Shown here: positions 48,848-57,341 of the stretch, piece by piece
How positions within the stretch are numbered: position 1 is the stretch's first letter
Layout: the number at the start of each line of letters is the position of its first letter
Origin: CAWAVN01 sp963844315
GTDB lineage: Bacteria > Planctomycetota > Planctomycetia > Planctomycetales > Planctomycetaceae
Reading direction: 5' to 3'
DNA: 64,000 bases
Assembly (NCBI GenBank): GCA_963844315.1
Contig: CAWJOC010000030.1
Location: forward strand, 115,829 to 179,828
The notes under the pieces: model-generated
What the model was told of the DNA's origin: nothing
Seen by the model: only the letters and a program-made list of their open reading frames with translations
Database searches by the model: none
Position numbers and translations under genes: made by a program

Positions 48848-50107
48848 CAGGGCCGTTTAATTATTTCTGAATAGCAGGTTGATTGCTTCCCTGGGTTGGG
48901 CCGCATAGTGTCTGAGGGCGGCAGCGATATTCTTGAGGCCTTCGCCGCGGATCAAGTGCAGGGCCGTATTCCGAATGGCGGCGAGAAACTGCGGTCCCGA
49001 CTCTTTGCGAACGCGGCTGGCATCCTCTCCCAGGCTGACGTCCCGTACCCAATGCAGACCGTTCTCGATTTGCCAATGGTTTCGCGTCAAGGCCAAGAGC
49101 AACTCCGCATCGGATGTCGAGCGGTTCAAGGAGGTGATCCCGTAAACTGTTTCGGTGGTCTCGGATTCCCCAATGCGGCGCGTGCGCTCCAAGCGAAACA
49201 CTTGGCTCACGTCCGGCCAATTGAGGTAAGCATTCAACGACGTCGTGCTGGTCAGCCTGCGGATTTCCACTCGCCCATGCCCCTTATTCATGGTCGTGGC
49301 CGTTTGGCGAGTCGCACGACGTTGCTTCTGAATGAAGGGGGGAAAAGCTCTCGTCGGAACCGAGAGCGAGGGCGATGTCGCGTTGAAGCAAGGGTTGGTT
49401 CTCCTTGACGAACACCAAGTAGTCTCCCTCGGCGTCTCTGACCGTTTGGCACCAATCCCGATGGCAAAACATGGCGTCGCCACTGACCACCATCCCCTTC
49501 AAAGAGAGAACGCCCAACTGTTCCAAAGCCGCTTTGTGCTCATTAGTCTTGCCATCGACGGCCCACTGGGCCAATACGGCCTGAACCTCGATCGCATAAA
49601 GCGATAAGAGATGCACGCCTGGGGCCTCTCCGTCGCGAGAGCCCCTCAGCGTTTTGCCATCGAGGACCACTTGCCCTTTCAGTTCCGGGCAGCGGGCGAA
49701 AATCCAGCCTTTTAAAAGCGTCTCAAACGCTTCGACATCCAGAGCCCGGTACAGATTGGAGAACGTGGCCTTACACGGCCCTTTCTTGCGACGAAAGCCC
49801 AAATGCTGGAGCAAGGGCCATCCGTGGTTGCGCCAAACTGGGCAATGGCTTCGGGTCCCCGCATTCCCGCCAGAACGGCCACCACCGTCAGTCCCAACAA
49901 GGCACTTAAGGGATGCCGCAGTCCGTGCAGACTCCGCGGATCGGGAACCTGCTTTAACAACTCCATCAACGAAACCGGCGAAGCGGTTGCCTCAACGCCC
50001 GTATCCCAGTCCGCCATGATCGTCCTCCTCCAAAAAAGGCCAACCTTGCCAATTCGAGGAAGAAAGTATGATCAACTTCACCAAATTCAACAATTAAACC
50101 GCCCTGC
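48848..50107 (-). mobile_element. ISAs1-type insertion sequence, complete
   Basis: 1,260 bp. Terminal inverted repeats: left CAGGGCCGTTTAATTA (48848-48863); right end, read inward on the other strand, CAGGGCGGTTTAATTG (50092-50107); 14 of 16 match. The element is flanked by a perfect 10 bp direct repeat CTGGTAAAAC (48838-48847 and 50108-50117), within the 8-10 bp target duplication known for this family. It contains one transposase gene on the minus strand. The exact duplication implies recent insertion. Confidence 0.9.
48857..50017 (-). CDS. ISAs1-family transposase (frameshifted)
   Basis: ATG 50017 (MADWDTGVEATASPVSLMEL). The N-terminal ISAs1 domain LKQVPDPRSLHGLRHPLSAL and LTVVAVLAGMRGPEAIAQFG is followed, after an indel near 49820, by LGFRRKKGPCKATFSNLYRA and the DDE region with QVVLDGKTLRGSRD and VVSGDAMFCHRDWCQTVRDA. 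A second indel near 49300 leads to RVEIRRLTSTTSLNAYLNWP, the last catalytic region NHWQIENGLHWVRDVSLGED and the C terminus NLLFRNN. Catalytic Asp-Asp-Glu are all preserved, but two frame changes split the gene; programmed frameshifting is not typical of this family, so errors or inactivation are likely. Confidence 0.88.
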
Positions 50108-50231
50108 TGGTAAAACCAGCCTGTTACGAATTTGCAGGTGATCGGCACAATCCTTGCTCTGTTGGTCGTGTTAGCGAATTCGAGCCGTTCGGATTTACTA
50201 TTATCAAAAGGCATTGAAAGTGAGAATCACG

Positions 50232-50501
50232 ATGGCCAAGAAAAACACAAAAGTGACCAGCAAGAAAGCCGCCAGCAAGTCTTCGCGGACCCTGACGTCG
50301 AAGTCCACTGGCAAAGCCTCAAAGTCCGCAGCAGGTAGTGCCCTATCGCAAACTAAGGCACCCTCCAAGCAAACCAGCAAAAAGGCAGCATCCACCGCAT
50401 CCAAGACACTCAGCGACGGACGCACCAGCAAAACTTCCAAATTCGCGGCAGGAAGTGCTCTTTCTCAAAAGGCATCCAATTCGAGGAAGGGCAAAAAGTA
50501 A
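50232..50501 (+). CDS. Small basic Ser/Lys/Ala-rich protein with repeated GSALSQ motif
   Basis: ATG 50232 (MAKKNTKVTSKKAASKSSRT) follows GTGAGAATCACG. 89 residues with two copies of a unit, STGKASKSAAGSALSQTKAP and GRTSKTSKFAAGSALSQKAS, separated by KKAASTASKTLSDG. Small basic proteins with A(A/G)GSALSQ are widespread in bacterial accessory regions and of unknown function; the lysine-rich, disordered character suggests nucleic-acid binding. It ends 66 bases before a terminator shared with the convergent gene. Confidence 0.7.
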   Translation: MAKKNTKVTSKKAASKSSRTLTSKSTGKASKSAAGSALSQTKAPSKQTSKKAASTASKTLSDGRTSKTSKFAAGSALSQKASNSRKGKK

Positions 50502-50567
50502 GGTTCTTGCGCTAGTTTCCGCGTCCGTGAGATGCCCGCGTATTTCCACGACTACGTTGCGTGCCAT

Positions 50568-50590
50568 GCCCCCACCAGGGGGCGTTTTTT
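50568..50590. terminator. Rho-independent terminator between convergent genes
   Basis: GCCCCC-ACCA-GGGGGC stem-loop (50568-50583) followed by GTTTTTTG. It lies between the small basic gene (plus strand) and the gene at 50601-50876 (minus strand). It terminates the plus strand; no T run is present for the minus strand. Confidence 0.7.
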
Positions 50591-50600
50591 GTTGGCCAAC

Positions 50601-50876
50601 CTATCCCAATTCTTCCAGGTATTTCAGGGCTCTGCGGGCTTGTTCGATCCCGCCCAACTCGTCGATCAGTTTCTTCGCTTCCATCAGATCGTCGGCCGTC
50701 AGGGCTTTGGACGTGGACGGCGTGGATATTGTTGCGGTGGCTTTCCTGCCGACCTGTTTTTTCGCCGTTTTCTTCCCCGTGGATTTCTTGGCGTGCGCGG
50801 ATGCCGATTTCTGCCCACTTGATTCCCCAGATTTCTTCATACGCTGTTTGATCTGACCGACAAGCGCCACACTCAC
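50601..50876 (-). CDS. Small protein with a basic linker and C-terminal helical pair
   Basis: About 91 residues. The first part VSVALVGQIKQRMKKSGESS looks like an amphipathic helix, then a Lys/Thr/Ser-rich linker (KKSTGKKTAKKQVGRKATAT) and the C-terminal TADDLMEAKKLIDELGGIEQ and ARRALKYLEELG, a helical pair seen at the end of small planctomycete proteins. The GTG at 50874-50876 is taken as start; ATG 50840 is the alternative. Its overall plan (helix, basic linker, small helical domain) resembles that of the winged-helix protein at 16160, without clear homology. Function unknown. Confidence 0.55.
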   Translation of the reverse strand: MSVALVGQIKQRMKKSGESSGQKSASAHAKKSTGKKTAKKQVGRKATATISTPSTSKALTADDLMEAKKLIDELGGIEQARRALKYLEELG

Positions 50877-50949
50877 TTTGATCCCGCCGAGGCAAGATCG
50901 GGAATGACAACAGAAGCCGTGGCTCCGGGGTGTTCGGACAGGTATCAAG

Positions 50950-51520
50950 GGCGTGAATCACTCTCCGCGTGAAGCGTATGATCATTTTCTGCCGAAGGGC
51001 GTGTACCCGTTCAACTCAGTCAATTTCCGCAACTTGGCTCCGATGTGTCACGAATGCAATTCCAGCTACAAGTTGAAGCTTGACCCGGTTCGGCATATTG
51101 ACCCGATCAGCCGAAAGAACACGGGCAACCGTCGAAAGGCGTTTTACAGCTATTCCCCCAATAACCCGGCAATCACCCTGAACGTGGCAATCCGAACGAA
51201 TGACGTTACCAAGCTGACCCCAGAGAACATCGACCTGCAACTCAATTCGCCCGGCTGCAATCAGGAAGTCGAATCCTGGTGCGATGTATTCGGAATTGCG
51301 GAACGATACAAAGCAAAATGCTGCGCCGAGAACGATGGGAAAGCTTGGTTGAATCAGATCATCGGGGAATGCGTCAATCATGGCCAGTCAATGGATATGT
51401 TGCTTAAACTTATATTCAGGGCGGCCGACCGTTCACCCTACGACAGTGCCAATTTCCTAAAGAAGCCGTTCCTTGTCGCCTGTCAAAACGCCGGCCTCTT
51501 TTACAGCGCCTTATCGCCTA
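50950..51520 (+). pseudogene. HNH endonuclease, 5'-truncated
   Basis: AYDHFLPKGVYPFNSVNFRN followed by LAPMCHECNSSYK is the C-terminal part of an HNH nuclease core (DHF.PK...P..N..P.C..CN..K). The N-terminal CxxC that normally precedes it is missing: the frame starts only ~10 residues before the HNH. Downstream, ~130 residues (YSYSPNNPAITLNVAIRTND, ENIDLQLNSPGCNQEVESWC, DVFGIAERYKAKC) fit the tail of this nuclease type. Similarity fades after FLVACQNAGLF near 51500, although the frame stays open to 51687. Probably a remnant of a defence or mobile-element nuclease. Confidence 0.65.
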
Positions 51521-51629
51521 CGGCGAAAGCAGCAAATCAGGCCGTACCCGCCGCGCGTAGGCGGCGTTGCCACAGGACCATCAGCTTGACCACACGCGGC
51601 ACAACCGCGCGGCAATGGAACCACGCTAG

Positions 51630-52409
51630 TCACGAACATCGCTCATCAAATCCCAACTGCCTTCGCGTTCTGTTTCCTTCACTCTGATATTCGAGCACGC
51701 TGGCGGAGGGATCCGAGAATGCACACAATACAGGTAAATTCCATTCGCCACCCGCCATATGTGCCGGCGAGACAAGTCGGTGAATTCTGGTCTCTTTACA
51801 CCGAAGCGTGGCTATGGAGCAATGCGGTAACCCGGCGAGCTCGGCCATCCGAAAACGTTTTCGGAGGGGAATAGTCACTCGTCCGCTCGAAACGGAATTG
51901 AAAACGTCGGCGTCGACATTCACATACACCCTTTGAGGGTTCCCTCCGGGCCATTCAACGACACGGAGCGCAATCCCCTGTTGGCGTGCCGCTCTAACGA
52001 GGATCGTACCGATGGAGAAACGATGGCAAGCAATCCGTCCGTCGCGTTTAGGGTATCCGCAACTGCAGTAAAAGATGATTCGCTGGTCCTTCTCATGCCT
52101 CTCGATCGCGAGGTCGAGTAATGTTTTGGCCGCTTCTGGATCCACAATCTGAATTTTTGGTCCAGTGCCGCTTTGAATGCGTTTATTGCCCAGGGACTTT
52201 ATCCACAGATATCGATGATCGCCAACGTGTTCTTGAAATGCCGGCCCATTGAACCCCTTTGCCCTTACGGATCGGTTGATCCGCGTATCAACAAATAGCG
52301 GAGTTCGGAAGCCACGGTCCTTTTCGACCGAATCCACTGATTTGACGAGCTGATCCGTAGCGTTTCCCCAGCCGTGATAACCAAAACTGAAGATTGTGAT
52401 GCGAGCCAT
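51630..52409 (-). CDS. DUF488-like protein
   Basis: Start ATG 52409 (MARITIFSFGYHGWGNATDQ). The domain has VDTRINRSVRAKGFNGPAFQ and a Cys-rich motif IIFYCSCGYPKRDGRIACHR, matching the DUF488 pattern (VD.R..P.S...GF.......L....... C.C......CHR). About 259 residues, longer than classic DUF488 (~180): the last ~100 residues carry HRLVSPAHMAGGEWNLPVL and are of unknown type. It follows the DUF5131 gene on the same strand after 66 bases. DUF488 function is unproven; the conserved CxC and CHR suggest metal or nucleotide chemistry. Confidence 0.7.
   Translation of the reverse strand: MARITIFSFGYHGWGNATDQLVKSVDSVEKDRGFRTPLFVDTRINRSVRAKGFNGPAFQEHVGDHRYLWIKSLGNKRIQSGTGPKIQIVDPEAAKTLLDLAIERHEKDQRIIFYCSCGYPKRDGRIACHRFSIGTILVRAARQQGIALRVVEWPGGNPQRVYVNVDADVFNSVSSGRVTIPLRKRFRMAELAGLPHCSIATLRCKETRIHRLVSPAHMAGGEWNLPVLCAFSDPSASVLEYQSEGNRTRRQLGFDERCS
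51849..51864. promoter_or_regulatory. Palindrome inside the DUF488-like gene
   Basis: CCGAAAACGTTTTCGG, a perfect 16 bp palindrome sharing its 12 bp core GAAAACGTTTTC with the intergenic palindromes at 38888 and 60457. It lies inside coding sequence, so it may be coincidental. Confidence 0.25.
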
Positions 52410-52475
52410 ACGGTTCTCACTCATGCGATTGTTCGCCGGACGCAGGCCTGTTACAGCCATGAAGCACTCAATGGT

Positions 52476-53282
52476 CTAAGAATACGACATTTGCCAAACC
52501 GTCTCAAACTCCCCCGCCATCTCTTTCCGCCGCGCCCGCTCTGGCATGTCGCCCCGAATGATTGGCGGGTGCTCGTCATAAGTCCGCCCATTCAATTCGC
52601 GGCCCGCCAGTTTTTTGCGAACGCCGCCCCATTGTTTGAAAAAGAACCGCACGTTTGCGGATTCGCATTGCCGCTGAATGTTCTCGACCCACTCGGCTTT
52701 CATGGGCCGTGCCCCAGCGCCGCTTTCACCGCCGACGATCACCCAATCGATTCCTGCCAGATCGATTTCGCCCAAGTCTTCCAACAGAGGTTCAACCGAC
52801 AAGAAAGCCATTTTGGGATTGGCCTCCCGCAAGTGATCAATGCGAGGCAGGCCATGTTTTCGGTTCTCGACACTCACGCCCCACCAAATGTGATCGAGTT
52901 CCGCCGCAAAGGCGAGTTTCGTCAGAAGCAGATCCCGCAGGCGTTCGGACCGTTTGGTCAAGATTTGGTAGGTGTGCCAATTCGCCTGGGCCATGACTTG
53001 CGCGACCAGAATGATGTATTCGTCGGGCACATCCCGATGGAAGAGGTCGCTCATTGAGTTGACGAACACCATTTGTTGCTTGGGCCAAAGGAACGGTTCG
53101 GTCAGTTTCTCGGGGACGAATCGCAGATCGAAGCCCTGTTCGTAGGGATGGCCCGGCACGCCCCGAAAGCGTTCGGCGAACGTCTCGGCATAGCAGTGGA
53201 CACAGCCTGGAGAAATCTTGGTGCAGCCCCGCACCGGGTTCCAAGTTGCGTCGGTCCATTCGATTTTGGTGTTCGTGCTCAA
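52476..53282 (-). CDS. DUF5131 (phage Gp37/Gp68-type) radical-SAM-like protein
   Basis: TKIEWTDATWNPVRGCTKIS followed by PGCVHCYAETFAERF is the family signature; the three cysteines (C..S.GC..CY) resemble a 4Fe-4S site of radical-SAM enzymes. Further motifs: FVNSMSDLFHRDVPDEYI, YQILTKRSERL, IWWGVSVENRKHGLPRIDHL, FLSVEPLLEDLG, VIVGGESGAGARPMKAEWV and FFFKQWGG, covering the whole family (~268 residues). TTG 53282 is chosen because TGAGGATGCGCT lies just before and the family starts at this point; ATG 53309 is the alternative. Reaction unknown; members occur in phages and accessory islands, often beside DUF488-like genes as here. Confidence 0.88.
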   Translation of the reverse strand: MSTNTKIEWTDATWNPVRGCTKISPGCVHCYAETFAERFRGVPGHPYEQGFDLRFVPEKLTEPFLWPKQQMVFVNSMSDLFHRDVPDEYIILVAQVMAQANWHTYQILTKRSERLRDLLLTKLAFAAELDHIWWGVSVENRKHGLPRIDHLREANPKMAFLSVEPLLEDLGEIDLAGIDWVIVGGESGAGARPMKAEWVENIQRQCESANVRFFFKQWGGVRKKLAGRELNGRTYDEHPPIIRGDMPERARRKEMAGEFETVWQMSYS

Positions 53283-53402
53283 AAGCGCATCCTCAATATA
53301 CAAGGTCATTCGCAGAATGCGAAAAGCGGGGGGGCGATTTGGAACCGCGATCTGGTAAACTTAGGCAATGGTGTTTTTCGCTCAGGCTCTGGAGGCCAAG
53401 CA

Positions 53403-53696
53403 ATGTCGGAACCGCTTCTCAAGATCCGTAATAATCATGCGGTCGCCTGCGGGGATCCTCCCATCATCACCACGGACGATCCCAACGTCTACATCGGCTA
53501 CTTCCAAAACATCTTCGGCGAACAATGGATTTTTACCTACGATTACCGCACGAAGAAAGCCGAATTGCGGGGTGGGGACATCGGCTGGAATACGGCTTAC
53601 GAAGTCATCGACGGAGTCGCCCCATCGCTGGTTTTGAATCGCGATGAGCAGGACTGGCTCAAGGCGTGCTGGCGGGCCGCAAGCGGCAGTCGTTGA
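53403..53696 (+). CDS. Hypothetical planctomycete protein
   Basis: 97 residues starting MSEPLLKIRNNHAVACGDPP with GGAGGCCAAGCA before ATG. Contains NVYIGYFQNIFGEQWIFTYD and KKAELRGGDIGWNTAYEVID, ending WLKACWRAASGSR. The pattern is a compact alpha/beta protein seen in planctomycete accessory regions, without assigned function. It lies divergently to the DUF5131 gene, about 120 bases apart, so the two could share a control region. Unbroken and with good codon use. Confidence 0.7.
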   Translation: MSEPLLKIRNNHAVACGDPPIITTDDPNVYIGYFQNIFGEQWIFTYDYRTKKAELRGGDIGWNTAYEVIDGVAPSLVLNRDEQDWLKACWRAASGSR

Positions 53697-53834
53697 TGCG
53701 GATTAGCGATCCGACGACGATCCGTTTAGAGAAAACAATTCTGCAAATCGGCCTGACGATCGACCGCAGGAGAATCGATGACCATGCCCATTTCCCACAA
53801 CCTTAGCTGCCGAAACTCGATGTTGTGATGCGAG

Positions 53835-54982
53835 TCATGGCTGCTTCTCGACGCGAGGAGCTCTCGGCGGAATTCGGATCGGAAGGGGGGCAGAGTGATA
53901 AACATGCACGCCCGGGTGAACCTTCTTGTAATCCGCCAGAGCTTCATCACTGATATCGCAGGCGATCAATGCGAGTCGTTGCATCGACTTAATTTCCTGC
54001 AGTTTTTTCAGGCCGGCATCTGTGATGTTTCTGCTCACCGTCAATTGAGACAACATCGGCAGTTGCTGCAATGCGTCCATTCCGTTATCCGTCACCGAGG
54101 TCATCATCAAATTCAACTGCGTGAGTTTTTGTAGATGAGTAAGTTCGACGATGCCATCGTCAGTAATACCCTTCGAACCGAGATGCAATGACCTCAAGTT
54201 CTTCAGTTTTCCTATGTGCTCCATTGCTTCGTCCTCAAAACTCATGCTCATAAAGCTTAGGAACTCAATTTGCGGCAGTTGGATAAGCACTTCTATTCCT
54301 TTGTCGGTAACACCGGCACAGCCCAAAATACTCAAGTGAGTTAAACGTGGCATATTCACCAGATGCTTGAGCCCTTCATCGGTGAAGTCGCTACTGAGTG
54401 ACAGTGATTTCAATTGCGGAAACTTCGCGAGGTGAATAAGACCGCCGTCCCCTACCTGTCCCCGGCCAAGACTCAATCGCTCTAGGTTCTGGAGTTCGGT
54501 CAGCTTTCCAAGCCCATCATCTGTAATGCGCGTTGAATAGAGATTCAAATTTGTGAGTTGACGCATCTTGAGAAGATTGGGAACGGCCGCATCGCTGATA
54601 TTGGTTTGACCAAGATCGAGATCGGTGAGTTTCGTCAGCCCCGCGAGATGTTGGATTCCGGCATCTGTGATGCGACAATCACCGAGATTCAGATGAGAAA
54701 GTTCCTTCAATCCTGCAAGAGATTTCAAACCATCATCAGTGATTTTGCGCGACTACCTAAGTAGAGAGCTTTCAATTCCGTAAAGGATGCGATGTCTTGC
54801 ATCAAATTGTCATCGACGCCATCTGCGGGAATAAAAGTGATGCGATCAATCGTGCCATCGCGATTCGCAGACAGCTGCCCCCCTGCGGCTTCGATCCGTT
54901 TGCGGATTTGGTTTACCTGTTCAACCCCGGGCTCGCTATCTTGTTGGAACAAAAACGCGGTTGCCAACAATGCGTAGATCAT
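53835..54982 (-). CDS. Leucine-rich-repeat protein, exported (one frameshift)
   Basis: ATG 54982 gives a short signal peptide (MIYALLATAFLFQQDSEPG), then VEQVNQIRKRIEAAGGQLSA and IASFTELKALYLGS. An indel near 54745 joins this to the LRR frame. About eleven ~24-residue repeats follow with consensus L..L..L.L....ITD.G...L (LSHLNLGDCRITDAGIQHLA, LTDLDLGQTNISDAAVPNLL, LRSLHLGSKGITDDGIVELT), the cysteine-free 'TDxG' type common in planctomycetes. The C terminus is proline-rich. Probable role: protein-protein interaction outside the cytoplasm; partner unknown. Confidence 0.85.
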
Positions 54983-55123
54983 GTTGCTCTCCCATTACGT
55001 GACCAAGGACCAAATAAAACATGAATCGTGAACGAGGCTTCGAAACTAAGATTATCAGTCGTTCAGGTGGTTTGTGCAAGATCTTGGGCGACAAGACGCG
55101 TATCCGAGTGGGCTGTTGTCGTT

Positions 55124-55544
55124 TTAGACATCACCAAACTGCGAAGCCGGAGATCTGACAAGTACTCTCCACATCCGCCGCTGCTTCTTCCAATCCGCAA
55201 TCGCCACAATCGGCCGAAGCTCCCGCTCCGTGATCGGATCCTTGCCCTGCGAGACCGGCTCCAAAAACAGAATCGCTTCTTGGATGTCTGGAGCCAAATT
55301 GAGCAGATTAGATCTGGGTGATTCTGGCCCGTGTGACGTGCCCCAATGGGGCCAGTTCCGCGTAGTCGGCCACCACGCCGTCCCGAATCAAACCTTCGAA
55401 CCGAATCGCCAGGGCCATTAGCTTGGCCACCCGCGGCACATGGTGGCCCACGTCGCGCTTTGGCTTGGGATCCCGCAGGTGCTTGCGACCGCGCCCGCTG
55501 CGTTCGACGTGGAATGTGCGGGTGAAGGAAAGTTTCGGATTCAT
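55124..55544 (-). CDS. HTH accessory protein of a serine recombinase unit (frameshifted)
   Basis: ATG 55544 overlaps the recombinase stop (ATGA). Reads MNPKLSFTRTFHVERSGRGR, VPRVAKLMALAIRFEGLIRD and GVVADYAELAPLGHVTRARI; after an indel near 55310 it continues NLLNLAPDIQEAILFLEPVS and PITERELRPIVAIADWKKQR, stopping at 55124. The middle segment is a helix-turn-helix ('D.AELA.LG.VSRARITQI'). Such proteins follow large serine recombinases in planctomycetes and may control them. The reconstructed length is ~140 residues, normal for the type. Confidence 0.65.
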
Positions 55545-56030
55545 GCCGCATCCTCCTGGGCCATTCTTTCAATCAGCCCGTGAAATCCGGTGGATCGGAA
55601 CACGATCGAAACCTGCCCGCTCTCGCCGTTGAAATCCACCCGCTCAATCAGAAGTTCCAGGATGCGGCTTTGCTCCCGCGGGGAAAGGCATTCCCACACC
55701 GGATCAAATCCGCAAAGCGCCGTCTCGACTTCGGCCTCATCTACTAGATGGCAGCGCAGCGCCAAAAGTTCCTCATGAATCTCGGTCAGCCGACGTTCCG
55801 CCGCAGAAATGCGATCCAGAATATCGGCCTGCCGATCCACCCCGTGCGAATCGAACGTCACGCCCAATTCGCCCGACTCCGCCTCGTCGCGCTGACGTTG
55901 GCGTTTCAGGCCGTCCCGCTCGGATTCCAACCGGCGGATCGTCTCTTCCGCCTCGCGGCGGGCCTGGGCCAATGTCTCCCGCAATAGCGCGGGGTCCCTT
56001 TTGATTTGCTCGACCCCAATCGTTCGCCTC
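55541..56030 (-). pseudogene. Large serine recombinase, C-terminal fragment
   Basis: LLRETLAQARREAEETIRRL coiled coil, then ILDRISAAERRLTEIHEELL and FDPVWECLSPREQSRILELL, IERVDFNGESGQVSIVFRST: the C-terminal third of a serine recombinase, after the zinc ribbon. Upstream of ~56030 the frame has no similarity and the opposite strand is occupied by another gene remnant, so the catalytic domain is absent. It differs from the recombinase at 34577 in sequence and tail. Confidence 0.75.
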
Positions 56031-56405
56031 CGATTTGGAAGGAACTGAAGCCGCTTTGGACGAAGTTCGCAAGGAATGGCAAGCGGCCGTCGAGGAAGCC
56101 GCGAAAGCGAACCAGGCCTCAAGTGGTGGAAGCGACGAAACTCCTGGCTTGAAAAGTCCGTTGCCTAACCTGCAAGAGAAACTGCAGGGCGCAGGGACGG
56201 CGACTGCCAACGCCCGCCAATCTCTCGCCACCGTCGATGCGTCCTCGTCCGAAGGTTTGGCACTCTTCGCTGCCGCAGTCGAGGTTCGCGTTCCTCGGCA
56301 GAGGATCGGACCGCCAAGAACACGGAAAAACTCGTCGAACAGCAAAAGCGGGCCAACACCACGTTGGACCGTATTGAACGCAAACGCCGAAAGTGGCAAA
56401 GTTGA
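56020..56405 (+). pseudogene. Coiled-coil protein C-terminal fragment
   Basis: An Ala/Glu-rich frame (LEGTEAALDEVRKEWQAAVE, EAAKANQASSGGSDETPGLK, LQEKLQGAGTATANARQSLA) is open from ~56020 and shifts near 56285 to TAKNTEKLVEQQKRANTTLD, RIERKRRKWQS, stop 56403-56405. This resembles the end of phage tail- or minor-structural-like coiled-coil proteins. The 5' part is missing at the junction with the serine-recombinase fragment on the other strand: two truncated genes meet at ~56025-56035. Confidence 0.5.
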
Positions 56406-56468
56406 CGGGGTAAAATAGCAGTTTCTTATGCAAGCTCCTGCGGCCGATCACAGAACGTGGAAAGCGAT

Positions 56469-57214
56469 CTAATCCAGTTCTTTGATGGAGATGTTGCGGA
56501 ACTGACCAGCGCAGGCGGGCTGCGCCATTGGCCTTGTTTGTCTTTACCGCCGTGGTGCTGAAGCGCGATGGGGCCTTTTTCGGGGATGTCGGGAAGCTGG
56601 GCGTTTTCCAGAACCTGTTGACCGTTGAGTTTGACCGAAACGCGGTCGCCTTTCATCGTGATTTCGAAGGTATTCCATTCGCCCAGGTCGTTGTCGGCAT
56701 TGATCTTGGGCGTGACTCCCGCCCGGACCGCCTCGGGCAGGGTTTTGTCCATGCGATAGCCGTAAACCTCTCCCGATCCGATCGGCCAGCACCAAATGTT
56801 GATTTGCGATTTGCCTTGGCCCCTGAGGAAGATCCCCGAATCCGAATCGGGCACGGAGAGGTGGATTTCCTTTCCGTCCACATCCAACTTGTGGGTGCCG
56901 TCGGGCTTGATGATTGGCACGCGGGGGTTGGTGTAGGGTGTTTCCTTGATCCGCCAATCGACCAAGAGCACAAAGTCGCCGTACTCTTTTTCACTCCAAA
57001 GGTTCTTATCGCCGGGCGCTTTGCTGGAGGCGTCGTAATCGATGACACCGCCGATGATCTTCCAATGCCCGTTGTCGCCCGCGGGGACCCTCCAGTTGTC
57101 AAACGACTTTCCATCAAACAAGGAGACGAACCCGGTCGGCGGCTCGGCGAGTATGAACGCCGGGCTCATGACAAGGGTTGAGGAGAGAAAGAGCACGATG
57201 CATCGGTAAGTCAT
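56469..57214 (-). CDS. DUF1080 (concanavalin-like glucanase fold) protein, exported (3' frameshift)
   Basis: ATG 57214; signal peptide MTYRCIVLFLSSTLVMSPAF to LAEPP; then FVSLFDGKSFDNWRVPAGDN, the DUF1080 signature. Further motifs: DFVLLVDWRIKETPYTNPRV, SVPDSDSGIFLRGQGKSQIN, IWCWPIGSGEVYGYRMDKTL, LGEWNTFEITMKGDRVSVKL and GPIALQHHGGKDKQGQW. An indel near 56505 spoils the last strand; the restored frame reads ALVQFRNISIKELD and stops at TAG 56469-56471. ~248 residues. The family (3-keto-glycoside hydrolase-like) is abundant in planctomycetes and acts on sugars outside the cytoplasm; the substrate here is unknown. Confidence 0.88.
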
Positions 57215-57341
57215 CCGGAATTCTCCCTTGAATCGAAGCCATAGGCACCATCATGGTTCACCATCGGAGGATTTTCAATTGTTCCGAACCAAGGCTAGAT
57301 TCCACCGGATCCTTGCCCAGCCTGACCCGAAAGCGATTGCC

